A stretch of DNA of 64,000 bases from Glandiceps talaboti (taxonomy: Eukaryota > Hemichordata > Enteropneusta > Spengelidae): positions 15,227,822-15,291,821 of the forward strand of contig NC_135570.1 in the NCBI RefSeq assembly GCF_964340395.1, read 5' to 3'. A model generated the notes under the pieces. It was not told the origin of the DNA. It did no database searches and worked only from the letters and a program-made list of their open reading frames with translations. A program made the translations under genes and the position numbers. Shown one piece after another: positions 23,442-36,489 of this stretch. The first letter of the stretch is position 1; every line of letters begins with the position of its first letter.

Positions 23442-24351
23442 AAATATGGTTTATTTGTCAGCTATGCATAGTTTCTATACTTATACACTGTTTACATCAT
23501 TCTTAGAAACTAACAGTTTGGGGTTTACTCATTTGCATGAACATGTTTTGGTTTATGATGTCTCATTGAGCTAGATGGGGTGAAGCGAGATCATGAGATT
23601 TGAAGCCATGGATAGCCTTTAGACTATTCAGTGTCATTCATCAGGTGTGTCTGTTTTCTTATGTCTGTATACATGTACAAGTCTTACAACCATTTTCCTT
23701 TACAGATCAGACCATCAGAGTCTCCTTTATATAGCCTCTTTCCATTCTAACTCTTCACGTTTCCTGATCACGTCATCCATGTGTCTCTGTGTCAATCACC
23801 AAAGGCTCATTTAGACAGTGTATATACCTAAACACAAATGTCTTAAAGGTTCTGCTTCAGAGATCTGTACCTAAATAGTCCTATTATGTAGAATATGTAA
23901 ATTGCTAGTACTTACAACTAACATCGTCATGACAACGTCATGATTCTTGCTCTATGTATTCTCTATGTATTCAACGTTTTCTAAAGCGAAATGTAAAGAG
24001 AAGTAACGTCTCCAAGTAAGAAAACATACTTGTAATATGTAAGTTAGAGAATTAAAAAAATGTTCACATCATGCTCTAGAATGTTGCATGTGGTTGTAAT
24101 GTGGTGATTGAGTTACACAAAATTACTGTAAATCCTCACTTGGTTACAATTTACAAGGGATGGCATCCATACAAAAGCATGCAAGGAGCAGAAGGGCAGC
24201 CCATATTTGCATTTGTTAAATGATGGGTTGGTCAGCTGATTTATAAAAAAGAGAGAAGAGGTAGAAACTAAGTGTGTATGTACATGTCCAGGTTAGTAAT
24301 GCATAATGGTGTCACCATTGGCCTCAAAATTATAACTGCTACAGTAGTCCC
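23442..24351. other. Non-coding, nothing recognised
   Basis: No gene or repeat is recognised. A CGTCATGACAACGTCATGA stretch near 23928 is a short near-repeat. Confidence 0.4.
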
Positions 24352-25975
24352 AGGATACATAGACCACTAAACATTGTATCTAGACTACCAAATTAGCAGT
24401 AGTACTTGACACATAGACTACTAAACATTGTATCTAGACTACCAAATTAGCAGTAGTCCAGGACACATTGACTACTAAACATTGTATCTAGACTACCAAA
24501 TTAGTAGTAGTCAAGGACACATAGACTACTAAACATTGTATCTAGACTACCAAATTAGCAGTAGTCCAGGACACATAGACCACTAAACATTGTATCTAGA
24601 CTACCAAATTAGCAGTAGTCCAGGACACATAGACTACCGGTACTAAACATTGTATCTAGACTACCAAATTAGCAGTAGTCCAGGGTACATAGATTACTAC
24701 ACACTGTATCTAGACTACCAAATTAGCAGTATTCCAGGACACATAGACCACTAAACATTGTATCTAGACTACCAAATTAGCAGTATTCCAGGACACAGAC
24801 TACTAAACATTGTATCTAGACTACCAAATTAGCAGTAGTCCCAGGATACATGGACTACTAAACATTGTATCTAGACTACCAAATTAGCAATAGTCCAGGA
24901 CACATAGACTACTAAACATTGTATCTAGACTACCAAATTAGCAGTAGTCCAGCTATGACACATTGACTACTAAACATTGTATCTAGACTACCAAATTAGT
25001 AGTAGTCCAGGATACATAGACTACTACACATTGTATCTAGACTACCAAATTAGCAGTAGTCCAGGACACATAGACTACTAAACATTGTATCTAGACTACC
25101 AAATTAGCAGTAGTCCAAGACACATAGACTACTAAACATTGTATCTAGACTACCAAATTAGCAGTAGTCCAGGACACAGACTACTAAACATTGTATCTAG
25201 ACTACCAAATTAGCAGTAGTCCAGGACACATAGACTACTAAACATTGTATCTAGACTACCAAATTAGCAGTAGTCCAGGACACATAGACTACTAAACATT
25301 GTATCTAGACTACCAAATTAGTAGTAGTCCAGGACACATAGACTACTAAACATTGTATCTAGACTACCAAATTAGCAGTAGTCCAGGACACATAGACTAC
25401 TAAACATTGTATCTAGACTACCAAATTAGCAGTAGTCCAGGACACATAGACTACTAAACATTTGTATCTAGACTACCAAATTAGCAGTAGTCCAGGACAC
25501 ATAGACTACTAAACATTTGTATCTAGACTACCAAATTAGTAGTAGTCCAAGACACATAGACTACTAAACATTTGTATCTAGACTACCAAATTAGCAGTAG
25601 TCAAGGACACATAGACTACTAAACATTTGTATCTAGACTACCAAATTAGCAGTAGTCAAGGACACACAGACTACTAAACATTTGTATCTAGACTACCAAA
25701 TTAGCAGTAGTCCAGGACACACAGACTACTAAACATTTGTATCTAGACTACCAAATTAGTAGTAGTCCAAGACACATAGACTACTAAACATTTGTATCTA
25801 GACTACCAAATTAGCAGTAGTCCAGGACACATAGACTACTAAACATTTGTATCTAGACTACCAAATTAGTAGTAGTCCAAGACACATAGACTACTAAACA
25901 TTTGTATCTAGACTACCAAATTAGCAGTAGTCCAGGACACATAGACTACTAAACATTTGTATCTAGACTACAAAA
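24352..25975 (+). repeat. 54-bp minisatellite, about 30 units
   Basis: Unit blocks are CATAGACTACTAAACATTG, TATCTAGACTACCAAATTAG and CAGTAGTCCAGGACA. From about 25458 to the end every unit has an extra T (AAACATTTGTATC). In that block GCAGTAGTCCAGG and GTAGTAGTCCAAG units alternate, forming a roughly 110-bp dimer. GACTAC/GTAGTC gives each unit hairpin potential. Confidence 0.97.
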
Positions 25976-25978
25976 TTA

Positions 25979-26992
25979 ATAAGGTGTCTATTAGATCAAT
26001 GGAAATCAATAGAAAACTTCTAGCACAAACATTTCACTTGACTATTCAGACTAAATTCAAATCCTGCCATCTTACCATCATGACATTGTTTTTCTGGATC
26101 TGACCATAGAGGGCATTATTTATTTTTAAAATTTTGGTCTCTTTCAAGAACATATGGTCTGTCGGGTCATGAGAAATATGGAAATAAATGAGACCTATGA
26201 TGGAGATAATTTAACATATTGATAGATGTAATTGATATATGTCTGAAAATTTGCAGTTTTGTCCATCACACTGACAAACTTGTAGTTACAATATGTAACG
26301 CCACATACAAATCCTTCTCTGTGGTAATACTGGCACCAACTGATAAGAAACATTAGTTGTTTATTTGTATCCAGAAAGTAATAAGAATAACTCAGTTATT
26401 GCTGATATATATAGCACTAATGTGAGAACCTGGAATTGAAGCTTAACCTTCAATTAAATACTTCTCAATATTTTTCAATATTTGACTGTACAAGGTATTG
26501 AAATCTAGCAAGGTTTACCACATTTCTCCCCTCTGTTAAGCTTGGTTTTCAGATCAACTGAAATAAAAATACTGTTTACCCATATGCAAGTATTGTGCCA
26601 TGTAATAAACGCAAAAGTTTGTTGTTGTGAGACAAAATGATAAAAAAGTTGTGTTTCTTGTGAATTGCTGCCACATATATAGTAAGGGATAAAGGACCAC
26701 GAAATGTTGGTGTAGCACAAGAAATTGTCGTACATGCATCAATGGCTCATCCAATCAGCATAGGGGTACATACGCTGCAGTAGTAAGTATCTTCTGGTGT
26801 ATGTTATTAAAATGTCATAGTATATTTGAAAAACTAATTCTTGAAAATGTGAAAATATTGAGATTCAAGCTATTTTTGTACTCATTCACTGCTGAAAAAA
26901 TACTAGAAATTTAAAGTAGATTAAATATATCTTTATTTTAATATGTTTATATCTCATGGTTGTATCAGTCAATGTCATCTACTATTAAAGGC
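25979..26992. other. Non-coding, nothing recognised
   Basis: AT-rich. A CAGTA|GTAAGTATC donor-like sequence near 26786 follows a short frame from the ATG at 26742, but no other exon evidence exists. Confidence 0.35.
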
Positions 26993-27140
26993 GTGATAAA
27001 AAAAATTGTTTGGTTCCGGTTACCCGACCCCAACTAGTTTTTTACTGCCAACCCTCAACTTTTTTTACGTACTCACGAAACAATAAAATAAAATCATGAG
27101 AATTGTGAAGTCTTGTGAGAAATAATGGATGCAGAATCTA
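26993..27140 (-). mobile_element. TIR element family G, partial copy (reverse)
   Basis: Its reverse complement matches 32905-33050: ATTTCT(C/T)(A/G)C(A/G)AGACTTCA, then AACTAG(G/T)TG and GTAACCGGAACCAAACAA. Confidence 0.7.
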
Positions 27141-28142
27141 AAAAAAAGACGATATAAAACTGTTCTTCAAATCTGCAATGGCTGTGCATCTGATGAAAAG
27201 AAATCAATAACACAGAGACTATATGGAAAACAACAGAAAACATAACTACCTGAACTAGACTATAGACACTGACATGAAAAAAAAAATCATGAAAAAACCG
27301 AACAATGTAGCTACCCCACCTATTCTATAATTGAGTATTATTGGAATGTACGTACAATTTTTTTTAAGGCCTATTAAAGTGCCATATTTTTTTTAGTTAA
27401 ACCATAAATCATATGATAGAGAGTACATGTACTATATTGCCTGTTGTACTTTGACTGATATATATTTTTTGCTATACCACTCTTTACCGTCAACCATATT
27501 TAACCGTAATTGGATGTGAATATTCAATTATTAGCAGAATATGTCATTTGTAGAGGTCATATTTATATGCATATACCGGTATTTGAATTTCACAGTTTGC
27601 CTTTGTGACATTCATATTCAGCTAACAATGCACAAGCCCTCGCAGTGACACCCCTACAAAAAAATGGTATAATCCTACAATATGAGACTTCTACTGCCAC
27701 CTGTGTTCCGTTATGCAATTAAGATTAACAGTATTAATGAATATTCATGTGTAATGATTATTTCAGATGAATATATTAAGAAATTAGCAAATTGTCACAT
27801 ATATATCACTATTTTATAGTCAAGAAATTTTGTGAACGTGCTAAAGTAGTCTTTACTAAGAGATCGATATTTCAGTTTATCTAATTTGAAAGACCTCTTT
27901 CATATGATTGAATCTGACACCCCTCCTCTTGAATGTAATCACCTTCCTTTAGTGGATCACATTAGCATGAGCTCTTCTTTCTCCTTGAATTACATGGTAA
28001 TGTATTCGTGCTGTATGTTTTTAATATGAAAACAAGTAAGGTGGAGACAGACAGCGATGAACTGATGCCTCTTAACTCGCATCCTAGCAACCCACTCTTG
28101 TGTGCTTAGACTGATGAATGTTGCTTATTTTCCTTCACACAG
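27141..28142. other. Non-coding, one small ORF
   Basis: No gene is recognised. A 27-codon frame at 28026-28109 (MKTSKVETDSDELMPLNSHP...) has a protein-like composition but no splice or homology support. Confidence 0.35.
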
Positions 28143-28292
28143 TTTCCATCGCCAGCACCGAGATTCATCACAAGGGAACTACCAAGTGATACGATGACAA
28201 CGACGTTTATTTTCCAGCCTGTCTTTCGGGTGAATATGGAGTAAATTCAGCAGTTGTTGGTTTTGTGTATATCGACAACCAGGAATATTTTG
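28143..28292 (+). other. Candidate untranslated exon
   Basis: A strong acceptor (TTATTTTCCTTCACACAG to 28142) and a moderate donor (TTTTG|GTACGT at 28292/28293) enclose 150 bases of less AT-rich sequence. The longest frame, FPSPAPRFITRELPSDTMTT, stops inside the exon, so a 5' UTR role is more likely than coding. Confidence 0.3.
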
Positions 28293-28489
28293 GTACGTAA
28301 AACATCTTGTCAGAGAGGATAGACTAGTGACTGGCATTCTGGATTAACCACTGCTTCTGGATTCTAAGTGTTGGTGTACACACTTCCCAAATAAGGTCAG
28401 TGATATATTGTCAAACAGTATTAAATATCAGCATTTTTCACATTTTATTCCAAGAAATGCTTATCTACACAACAGGTACTACACGTATG

Positions 28490-29440
28490 TACAAATCATA
28501 CCGTATTTTGTGAAACATTTAGTTTTATTCACACGTATGTGAGACGCAAATTTTCAAATCTTACAATCTCAAAATTTGTGTTTCCATCAAATGTACATAT
28601 ACTGAACTCACTCTCTCTTTTTGCTTGAACAACATTACAAACTAATTTACAAGCTTTCCTGCTAATTAAAAAAAACAACAAATTACTTCACACATTTTTT
28701 CAAATATTTTAGAGTTGATGTGAATAAATTCGTACATCTTAACACCTGTCTTCTAATAACATTGTATATGTATGACTAAACATGATTTATTTCAAGGTGC
28801 TTGAACCTTTTCTCTTAATGTAAATGGTTTCTGTTAATTAAAAAACCAAATTTCTCCACATTTTCCAAATATTTATGTTAATTTTCACATGTTGACTAAA
28901 AATTTCATTTGTCCCAATGTTATAGATGTATGATTTATTTCTCTCCTAGCAGGAACATTTTCTGCTGAATTAAAGCAGAAAATGTCACATTTTTCAAATA
29001 TTTTTGAATTCACTTATTGTTTAAACAAATTTTTTAGCAAATTAAAAATTTTGTGTCTTTGAATATACATGTTAAATGATATATAAATTAAATGATTTTT
29101 ATTTGTGCTTGAACAATGTTTTCTGTTTATTGAAAACCAAATTTCACAACATTTTTCAAATTCTTTTAAATTCATATATTACATTTTAATATGTGTGAAT
29201 TGATGTTAGTTTGTACATTTTGATGCCTAAATTTCATGTCTCCTAATGTAACAGAAATGTGTACATGATTTATTCCTCTCTTTTCTTTAAAATAACTTTC
29301 TGCTAAGTTGAAACTGACATTTTTCGAAAAATTTCATTTCCTCATATGCGTGAACAGATGACTAAACTTTTACATATTTCGAAATCTAAAATTTCATTTC
29401 TCTCAATTTTATAGAAACATTAACACTATTTCTTACTCTC
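28490..29440 (+). repeat. Decayed tandem repeat, about 150-175-bp unit
   Basis: Six diverged units. Equivalent blocks (TGCTTGAACAAC or similar, TTTCTGCTAATT(G/A)AAAA, CACATTTTTCAAATATTTT, AAATTTCATTTCTC) recur near 28618, 28793, 28941, 29103 and 29276. Confidence 0.7.
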
Positions 29441-29665
29441 TTTGCTGTAGCATCATTCTTCTAATCCAGAGTTCTCAATTGTAATAACCATTTTCTGTCT
29501 TTGCATTGCCATGACAACACACCAAAAATCTCAGTTAATGTTTGAATTTCTGTATAACAGGAAATTAACTTTAGTTTTGGGTGTTTTATTAAAGCAGCAG
29601 TAGTTGCAAGTTGTGAATTTTTTTCATCAAGTAACCAAATACATTATTCACTAAAACTTGGTCAA

Positions 29666-30020
29666 TTACTTATGAAAAGACATTGTATCTGTTAATTAGT
29701 GGTCAATATTATCTGTAGGTAGTGTAGTGGTAAGTTTGAATATTGAGTGAAAGTTTGGTTTTAAATCTATCACCATGTTAAAACTGTAGAAGTTTGTAAC
29801 TCATTGTACTATCTTTTTAGATCAGACAACTGTAAACATTCACTGAAAATTGTTAAAATACCAATAATCCGACATTGCACATTAAATTAGTCAATCTTAT
29901 CCATTAGTGTTGCAATAACAGGTTTAAATGTGTGATCACCGTTGAGGGCGCTGATTTTTGGGTGTGGACCAAAAATCAATTTGATTTGATTTATCATGTA
30001 TACAGCTAAAAAAAATATGT
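29666..30020 (+). repeat. Dispersed repeat family A, copy 2
   Basis: Matches 1719-2062 over nearly its whole length, including GTGGTAAGTTTGAATATTGA and GCTGATTTTTGGGTGTGGAC. It differs by a short insertion in the middle. Confidence 0.8.
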
Positions 30021-30349
30021 TTACCATAGATGATTCAATACTTTTCAGGGTGTATGATATTACGAGTAAAATTTTATTTATATCTAACAAAATAATTTAA
30101 AAAATATGTTTAGTTGTTGTTTAAGCATTAGATATAAAAATGTAATAATTAATATTACCCTTATGGTCAGTATTTCCTGCAAACTAACCAACAATGCAAA
30201 TTATTTAAAAAAAAAAAAAAAAAACCAACAAAAAAACAACCTAACCAACAATGCAATTTGTTGATATTTTTCGTCATTTTTGTTTCCAAATAAAAGGTTA
30301 CTTAATATATTTCACTTCATATTATTAAAGTCAATTTATTAATCATTAT

Positions 30350-30720
30350 TACAGCACATTTATGAATGATTAAGACAAATATTTAGGATAAATATTAAAA
30401 TGCAAAAATTATGTTCAAGGGATAATATTCTTGAAAATATGATTTGTGTTGTCTTGTGCATAATAGTCAAGTATTGTCTACTATTACAGCATGTTCAAGA
30501 ATAATTAAGAAAAATATTTAGGAGAAGTATCAAATTTAGTAAGTATTTTTGAGAAATGATATTCTTGAAAATATATGATTTGTGTTGCCTTGGAGGTTTT
30601 TATAGTTAAGTAGAGTCCATTATGACTCAATATCTATGATTAATTAAAAGAACTAAATTTAGGAAAAGTATGAAATGCAATGAAAAATGATTCTTGAAAA
30701 TATGTTATGATTTGTGGTTT
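30350..30720 (+). repeat. Decayed tandem repeat, about 120-135-bp unit
   Basis: Three units marked by ATTCTTGAAAATAT(A)G(A)TTTGTG at about 30427, 30561 and 30689, and by AAATATTTAGGA(G/T)AA blocks upstream. Confidence 0.65.
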
Positions 30721-31123
30721 TAATGCAGAAAATACAAGAATATTAATTAGTTTCAATCAACTTAATAAAGATAATTTATACATTTAGATAAAGTGTCAAA
30801 TTCGATGAACATATTTGGGAAAAGAAAATATATTTTTATTTGTAATATGTTTTCAAGGAGATCTCATACTTATACTAATATTAATATAAATGTTCAATCA
30901 ATTTGATACACACATAAATGAATTATTCATATGCAGTTTATTATTTCCTGCAGAAAAAAGTGATTTTATGTCTTTTCATAACTTTAGTATTGTTAGTGTC
31001 ATATGTTTATTGTTATTAAAGGTACATGGTCGGCAATTTGTTGGTATTTTTCGTCATTTTTGTTTCCAAATAAAAAGTTACTTTTCACTGTCCCTTGTTT
31101 AATGAGTAGTAGTCACTGGCAAA

Positions 31124-31252
31124 AATCTCATCGTATAACTACTGTGATACTGTATTCCCATACAAAAATCCCATGTATAACTGCTGTGATACTGTATTCC
31201 CATACAAAAATCCCATCGTATTAACTACTGTGATACTGTATTCCCATACTGT
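31124..31252 (+). repeat. 43-bp tandem repeat, 3 units
   Basis: CTGTGATACTGTATTCCCAT occurs three times, each preceded by AAAAATC(C/T)CATCGTATAACT or a close variant. The reverse complement ACAGTATCACAGCAGTT follows near 31300. Confidence 0.9.
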
Positions 31253-31650
31253 ATGACTATTATATAAAGATGACGCCACTTTATTCGTATATATTACACG
31301 ACAGTATCACAGCAGTTTATATAGTAGGAGTTTTGCTAGTGGTTGTTGGTTTTTAGACAAGTGATAGTGAATGGTAAAATATAGGTAACCTTTTGTTTGG
31401 AAAGAAAATTGTCAAAAAATACTCAGGAGTTGGCTGATCGATCATGTCCTAAGAATGTGTATTTTATCCCATAGGTATGACAGAGTAGGGATTGGATAGA
31501 GTTAGACAGGCTTTAGATTAATGGGGATAAGTGTCAATGTATCAACTAAGTACAAGTGTTTGTCTTTAGTTTTGACTTCACAATTTCACTTGGCAAGGCT
31601 TTATACAAATTGAATTGACAAGACATTCATCTGTTGTGTATTTATACATT

Positions 31651-31990
31651 TAGATGTTATTCCCCCAATATTTGTCTTCGTTCAGCCAAGGAAACTGTGA
31701 ATGACATAAGGAGGCTTTTGTCACTACATGTCTAGTGACTCGTAGTGACAACCCTTAGGCCATAATTATTTTCCGACTGAATGAAGAAAAATATTGGAGA
31801 ATAACGTAATTACATCAAAGTAATATCAAAGAAAAATCGGGGAAAGTAATTTTGAACATTTTGACTCATACTTAGAACACAGCAAAACCAATGACACAGA
31901 CATGTGTTGTCTTGACATAGACACACGTTGTCATGATGTGTAGAATGACCAGAATATATATTCCATATTTTTTGTTCAACTTGTGCATGG
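31651..31990 (+). mobile_element. Palindrome-headed MITE family E, copy 3
   Basis: The head TTATTCCCCCAATATTTGTC is paired with GAAGAAAAATATTGGAGAATAA. In the tail the GACATGTGTTGTC subunit is duplicated (GACACAGACATGTGTTGTC, then GACATAGACACACGTTGTC), then TGTAGAATGACC and TTCAACTTGTGCATGG. Confidence 0.85.
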
Positions 31991-32552
31991 TCACAATTAT
32001 TCAGTCCTATATGATTTGTCTTTATATCAGTGTATTACCTTTTGTTTTATTTTTGATTGAAATAAATTACACACAATATTGATATTTTTGATTCATAAAA
32101 ATCTATTTGTTAAAAATTACAATAGCATGATATTGATCCATTATGTATTACTTTGCATAGCTTAAGAATTCTTCAGTTCTTCTCATTATTTTTGTCTTTC
32201 CTCTGTTTTCTGTGCTGTTAATTATCTCTTTACATTGAACCAAACATCATTTTAACAAAATGACAATATTCAAAATTTTTATAGTTTAAAAAAAATGGTT
32301 ATGACAATGAATTTTTAATACATAATTATAACAAATAGTGAAATTTGAAATGATTAAACTGGAGAAAATCATATTTTAGGCTGTAGAGGGTAGGTGAGAG
32401 CCCAAAATTACCATATGATTTGACTCTAGGTTTTAGTTGGAACGATATAAGGATGTTATGTCAATGAAACAAAAGTAACCGTGAAGACAGAACGTTATAG
32501 ACTGTACCCCTTATTAATATTTGAATACTAGTACTGCTTCCTGTTATAACTT
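31991..32552. other. Non-coding, nothing recognised
   Basis: AT-rich. ATAGACTGTACCCC near 32500 is repeated as ATAGACTGTGCCCC after the next element (near 33088). Confidence 0.4.
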
Positions 32553-33089
32553 ATATAAGACAACAAAAAGGAGAAGAAAGTATTGTTTCTGGTTAGGACA
32601 TTCTGACTAAAATGGTGCAACAATGTGCTTTTTTTTCTTTTCTTTTTTTAAATTCTCAACAAACCTGTCACTTAATCTACTATTTATGGCAATTACTGTT
32701 CTTTTTATTTAGTACTTTATAGCAAGTGTGTATGTGGGGCAGATGTCATTTACTTGTTCATAATTGGTTCTGCAGTTGTCTTCAATGAAGTAGGAAGGGA
32801 TATTTTTGTGTTTCCCCAGATCTGCAGACTGCATGAGCTGGACAAACATGTAAAAAAATACCGATGCGAGGAGTTTTAAGTGATGCGCGTACTCAGATGT
32901 CAGTTTCCGCACCCACTATTTCTTGCGAGACTTCATGATTTTCATGATTTTATTATTATTTTTCTCAAATATGTAAAAAAAAGTTTAGGGTCGGCATGAA
33001 AAACTAGGTGTGGTCTGGTAACCGGAACCAAACAACTTTTTTTATTTGGCCTGACCAGAAACATTTTTTTTTTTTTGGTTGGCCTTATA
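32553..33089. mobile_element. TIR element family G, copy 2
   Basis: Ends are TATAAGACAACAAAAAGGAG and GGTTGGCCTTATA. The middle contains GTGTGTATGTGGGGCAGATG and CCCCAGATCTGCAGACTGCA as in copy 1. About 190 bp more than copy 1 is present, including GGTAACCGGAACCAAACAA, which also occurs in the 26993 copy. Confidence 0.75.
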
Positions 33090-34151
33090 GACTGTGCCCC
33101 TTTAATCTCTTATAAGATTTGAATACAGCTTTCTTGAAGCATTTGTTAGAAACAGATGGTGTTATGAATAGAAAGTGATATATTTAAATCCTTGTAATGG
33201 ATTAGTTTACATTGTAGCAACAAGAATGTTACAATGTATATAGTTGATAACAAGTTGTGCTTTCATTTTGGATAGAGATCATAACTATAATTACTGTGTC
33301 CCCACTACAAAATCTAATTTTGATCAAACTTAGATCAATGTCCACATTGGTTCACATATTCTGATTGAAACCACCTTGGGGTCAATTTTGACCCCATTTT
33401 AAATAAGCTGATTTCAAACTAAATTTATTTGACGTATGAACCGATTCAACACCACCGTATGTACGTTTCACTGTGATGTCAATTTTTTCTCCCAAATGCA
33501 TTTGGCTTTGTTTTTTTTTGTGACAATAGATGTAGCTTTCAAATTTCTTATATTTGTCAGACATCCATTCTCAATCATTGTGGAGTTTTAGCACATCAGT
33601 CTCTGTAAAGGTCAGTGGCTGATTTTCCTGTTCCACGATGCTTTGCACGTGAGACGTTCGCACTTTCATTTGCTGCTACACTTTTATTAGTCTTTATTAC
33701 ATTTGAAATAACATATTCATCATAAAATGATAGAAAGACATGTTGACCTCTTTAATTGGGAGTGATTTTATAGAACAAAGACTGATTGCTATCAATGGCA
33801 GAGATGAATTGCACTGATAACCCAGGATATGGTCAGATGACAACCATTCCCCTAAGTAGCATGTGCAACACCCCCCCCCCCCACACACACATATCATGTG
33901 TACAGAATACAAAGTGTTGTATGGAGAGATGTGTGATGCATCTTGGAATCAGCTCTATACTTACCAGATATTTAACCCCCTAACTCAGTGATCATTGGGC
34001 CAGGTCATCTATTAAATAAAAAGTGTTCTAATTGCAATCTCAATAAAACTAAGGAACGAGATCAATAGTTCAATGTAGGATAAAAAACTAAAATTTTTCA
34101 GTTAGGACTGAAATGGAAGGAAGAAATGATAGGATTACTTTGCGGATAGCC
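33090..34151. other. Non-coding, short motifs only
   Basis: No gene is recognised. GGGGTCAATTTTGACCCC near 33379-33396 is an inverted repeat of GGGTCA half-sites with a 4-base spacer. A C-run lies near 33872. Confidence 0.4.
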
Positions 34152-34157
34152 GCCCCC

Positions 34158-34228
<71 letters not shown>
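34152..34228 (+). repeat. Poly-C followed by poly-A tract
   Basis: About 26 C followed directly by about 50 A. Such runs are error-prone, so the exact lengths may be unreliable. Confidence 0.9.
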
Positions 34229-34229
<1 letters not shown>

Positions 34230-35192
34230 AAACCCAAAAAACAAACCCCCCCCAAAAAAAACGCAAACCCCCAAAACTGTTTATAAACTTAAGTCTATCG
34301 GGGATTACAGTTATTTGCTCAAAACTTACATATTGGCTCGACTTGGTTGTGTAGTAAAGAGTAAATTGTAACTGGCCAACTGACAAGATGAGCTCACTCT
34401 ATTAGAACAATTACTACAGGTACAGACTGTAATTTGATTGGATGAACTGTGTAAGTTGTTTATGTATGTAAAGCCAGGAAGTTTAAGTTTACTGCAACAA
34501 ACTGATGGCCTTGTCTGTTCGTGCATGCACCACAAATTTGTAATTATCTGGACTGAGACACACGTGGAAATGGCTTGCTTATTTAACTATTCCAGGTTGC
34601 AGCCACCTGACATGTTGTATGCGATGAATTGCTTCATGCATTGCCTGTGTAATGAGCCTTTAATGGTAACTATGCATAACAATGTGTGTGAAACTGTGAT
34701 GCATCAAGTCACTTAATACTGCACTGCACATGAGTAATAGATCAAAGTTTGCTAGTGATGACGTCATCAAGAGAGTGGTTACATGAGCAAAATAACAGGC
34801 TTCGTTTGTGACGCAACTAAGTGATGTGTCATAGAAAGTTCAACACGTTGGAATTTGTGATGACATCCATCACAAGGCCAGGTCATTATGCGTTATACAC
34901 ACAATATATGAAACAACCTGTCACACACAATAAATTGCTGTGTTTATTGCTCCATGTGTTTTGTGTGTCAGAACACCTTAAAACTCAATTTCAACAGTGA
35001 TTGGGTAAGGTAAATGAAACAATAATTGATGAAAATTGAAAATGAAGAATTAGAATCAAATAGAGATAGAATGAAGTGTGTCTGAATTCAACCTTTGAGT
35101 GTTAATGGTACCTTGGGACTTATATAAACAGTTCTATTAATATTGTTACAGTAATAACTTAATTGTTCTGTGTGATTTTTGGCACTGTTTCA
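34229..35192. other. Non-coding, unresolved 92-codon frame
   Basis: The frame 34438-34716 (plus) has ATG, 92 codons and stop but no recognisable domain, and an acceptor-like TATTCCAG lies inside it. I treat it as chance. Confidence 0.35.
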
Positions 35193-35655
35193 ATTCATAG
35201 TGTCATTGTTGGCAAGTTGTTCCAATTCATAGTGTGATTGTTGGCATTGTTCCAACTCATAGTGTGATTGTTGGCATTATTCCAATTCATAGTGTGATTT
35301 TTGGCATTATTCCAATTCATAGTGTGATTGTTGGCATTATTCTAATTCATAGTGTGATTTTTGGCATTATTCCAATTCATAGTGTGATTGTTGGCATTAT
35401 TCCAATTCATAGTGTGATTGTTGGCATTATTCCAACTCATAGTGTGATTGTTGGCATTGTTCTAATTCATAGTGTGATTTTTGGCACTGTTCCAATTGAT
35501 AGTGTGATCTTTGGCATTATTCCAATTCATAGTGTGATTTTTGGCAAGTTGTTCCAATTGATAGTGTGATTTTTGACACTGTTCAAATTCATAGTGTGAT
35601 TTTTGGCACTATTCCAATTCAAAGTGTGATTTTTGGCACTGTTCCAATTTACCAT
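35193..35655 (+). repeat. 30-bp minisatellite, about 15 units
   Basis: Unit blocks are CCAATTCATAGTGTGATT and GTTGGCATTATT or TTTGGCACTGTT. Because 30 is a multiple of three, a frame stays open for 111 codons with a ten-residue repeat (IPIHSVIVGI). This is a by-product of unit length. Confidence 0.97.
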
Positions 35656-35714
35656 ACAGTTTTGATATCAACCACAAAGTTATTCTTCCCTTTCATTCTA
35701 CAGCTGACGACTTC

Positions 35715-36059
35715 AGACCATGGATGAATGGAACCTGTTACAAACAGATAAAGTAAACAAATGAATTGGATTAATAACACTTAGCACAGCATGTTGGAAC
35801 AGCAAAGACTTGTATTACATTTCATGGTTTGATAAAACCAGTTTTATGGCCTCTTTACATGTACATGAAATGCCAGGGGAACTGGAAATTTGTTTGTGAA
35901 TGTGAACTTTTATGTAAAGTGGCCATAAAACTGTTCTTATCAAATGATGGAATGAAATACAAGTCTCTGAACTTTCAATACATGCTGTGCCAAGTGTTAT
36001 TAATCAAATTCAGTTGTTTACTTTCCCTGTTGGTAATAGGTTCCGTTTGTCCATGGTCA
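35715..36059. mobile_element. Foldback MITE family C, copy 2
   Basis: Same palindrome as 7007-7343. It starts AGACCATGGATGAATGGAAC and ends GTCCATGGTC, with paired AACACTTAGCACAGCATG / CATGCTGTGCCAAGTGTT. The copies differ by scattered substitutions and a few bases at the centre. Confidence 0.85.
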
Positions 36060-36412
36060 GATGTTGGCAGTTGTATATTGGACATGACATTATATCTTAC
36101 CTGTGTGTTCTTTTACTAGACAAATACAGACATAATGGTTTTAGATATACACAAAATACAAAATAACAAATATAACTTATTGTACGGTATGAGGAAAGAC
36201 AGGTTACTCCAGATCCAAAAAGATAGGATTCAAATTTACCTGTATAACATTTTGTGCGATAAATGAGTGCAAAAACTGCTAGAAATGTAATACATGTACC
36301 AGTGGTTTCATACACTGAATGATTTGATGTTGATGTTCTTGTTAATCATTCAACTAAACACTTTTCCAGATCCAGGATGCATTGCGTGAGACGACATCGC
36401 TTGTGACAATGG

Positions 36413-36414
36413 GC

Positions 36415-36448
<34 letters not shown>

Positions 36449-36489
36449 CATCCATCCGTCTGTCCGTCCGTCTGTTTGTGCACCTGTCT
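36413..36489 (+). repeat. (TCTG)n-type microsatellite head
   Basis: TCTG units grading into TCCA, TCCG and TGTG. The following sequence to about 36600 (ATTTCTTTCAAACCTGGCAC) resembles the tracts downstream of the GT-rich repeats at 38674 and 53555. Confidence 0.8.

Noticed and set aside
24352-25975. CRISPR-like array
   Set aside because: Units are directly adjacent with no unique spacers, in an animal-type genome. It is a minisatellite, as are the other arrays.
34438-34716. 92-codon plus-strand frame
   Set aside because: No domain, no codon-use contrast that I can see, and an internal acceptor-like site. Consistent with chance.
35234-35569. 111-codon frame with ten-residue IPIHSVIVGI repeat
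   Set aside because: It is a translation of the 30-bp minisatellite. The unit length is a multiple of three, and there is no start context or splice evidence.
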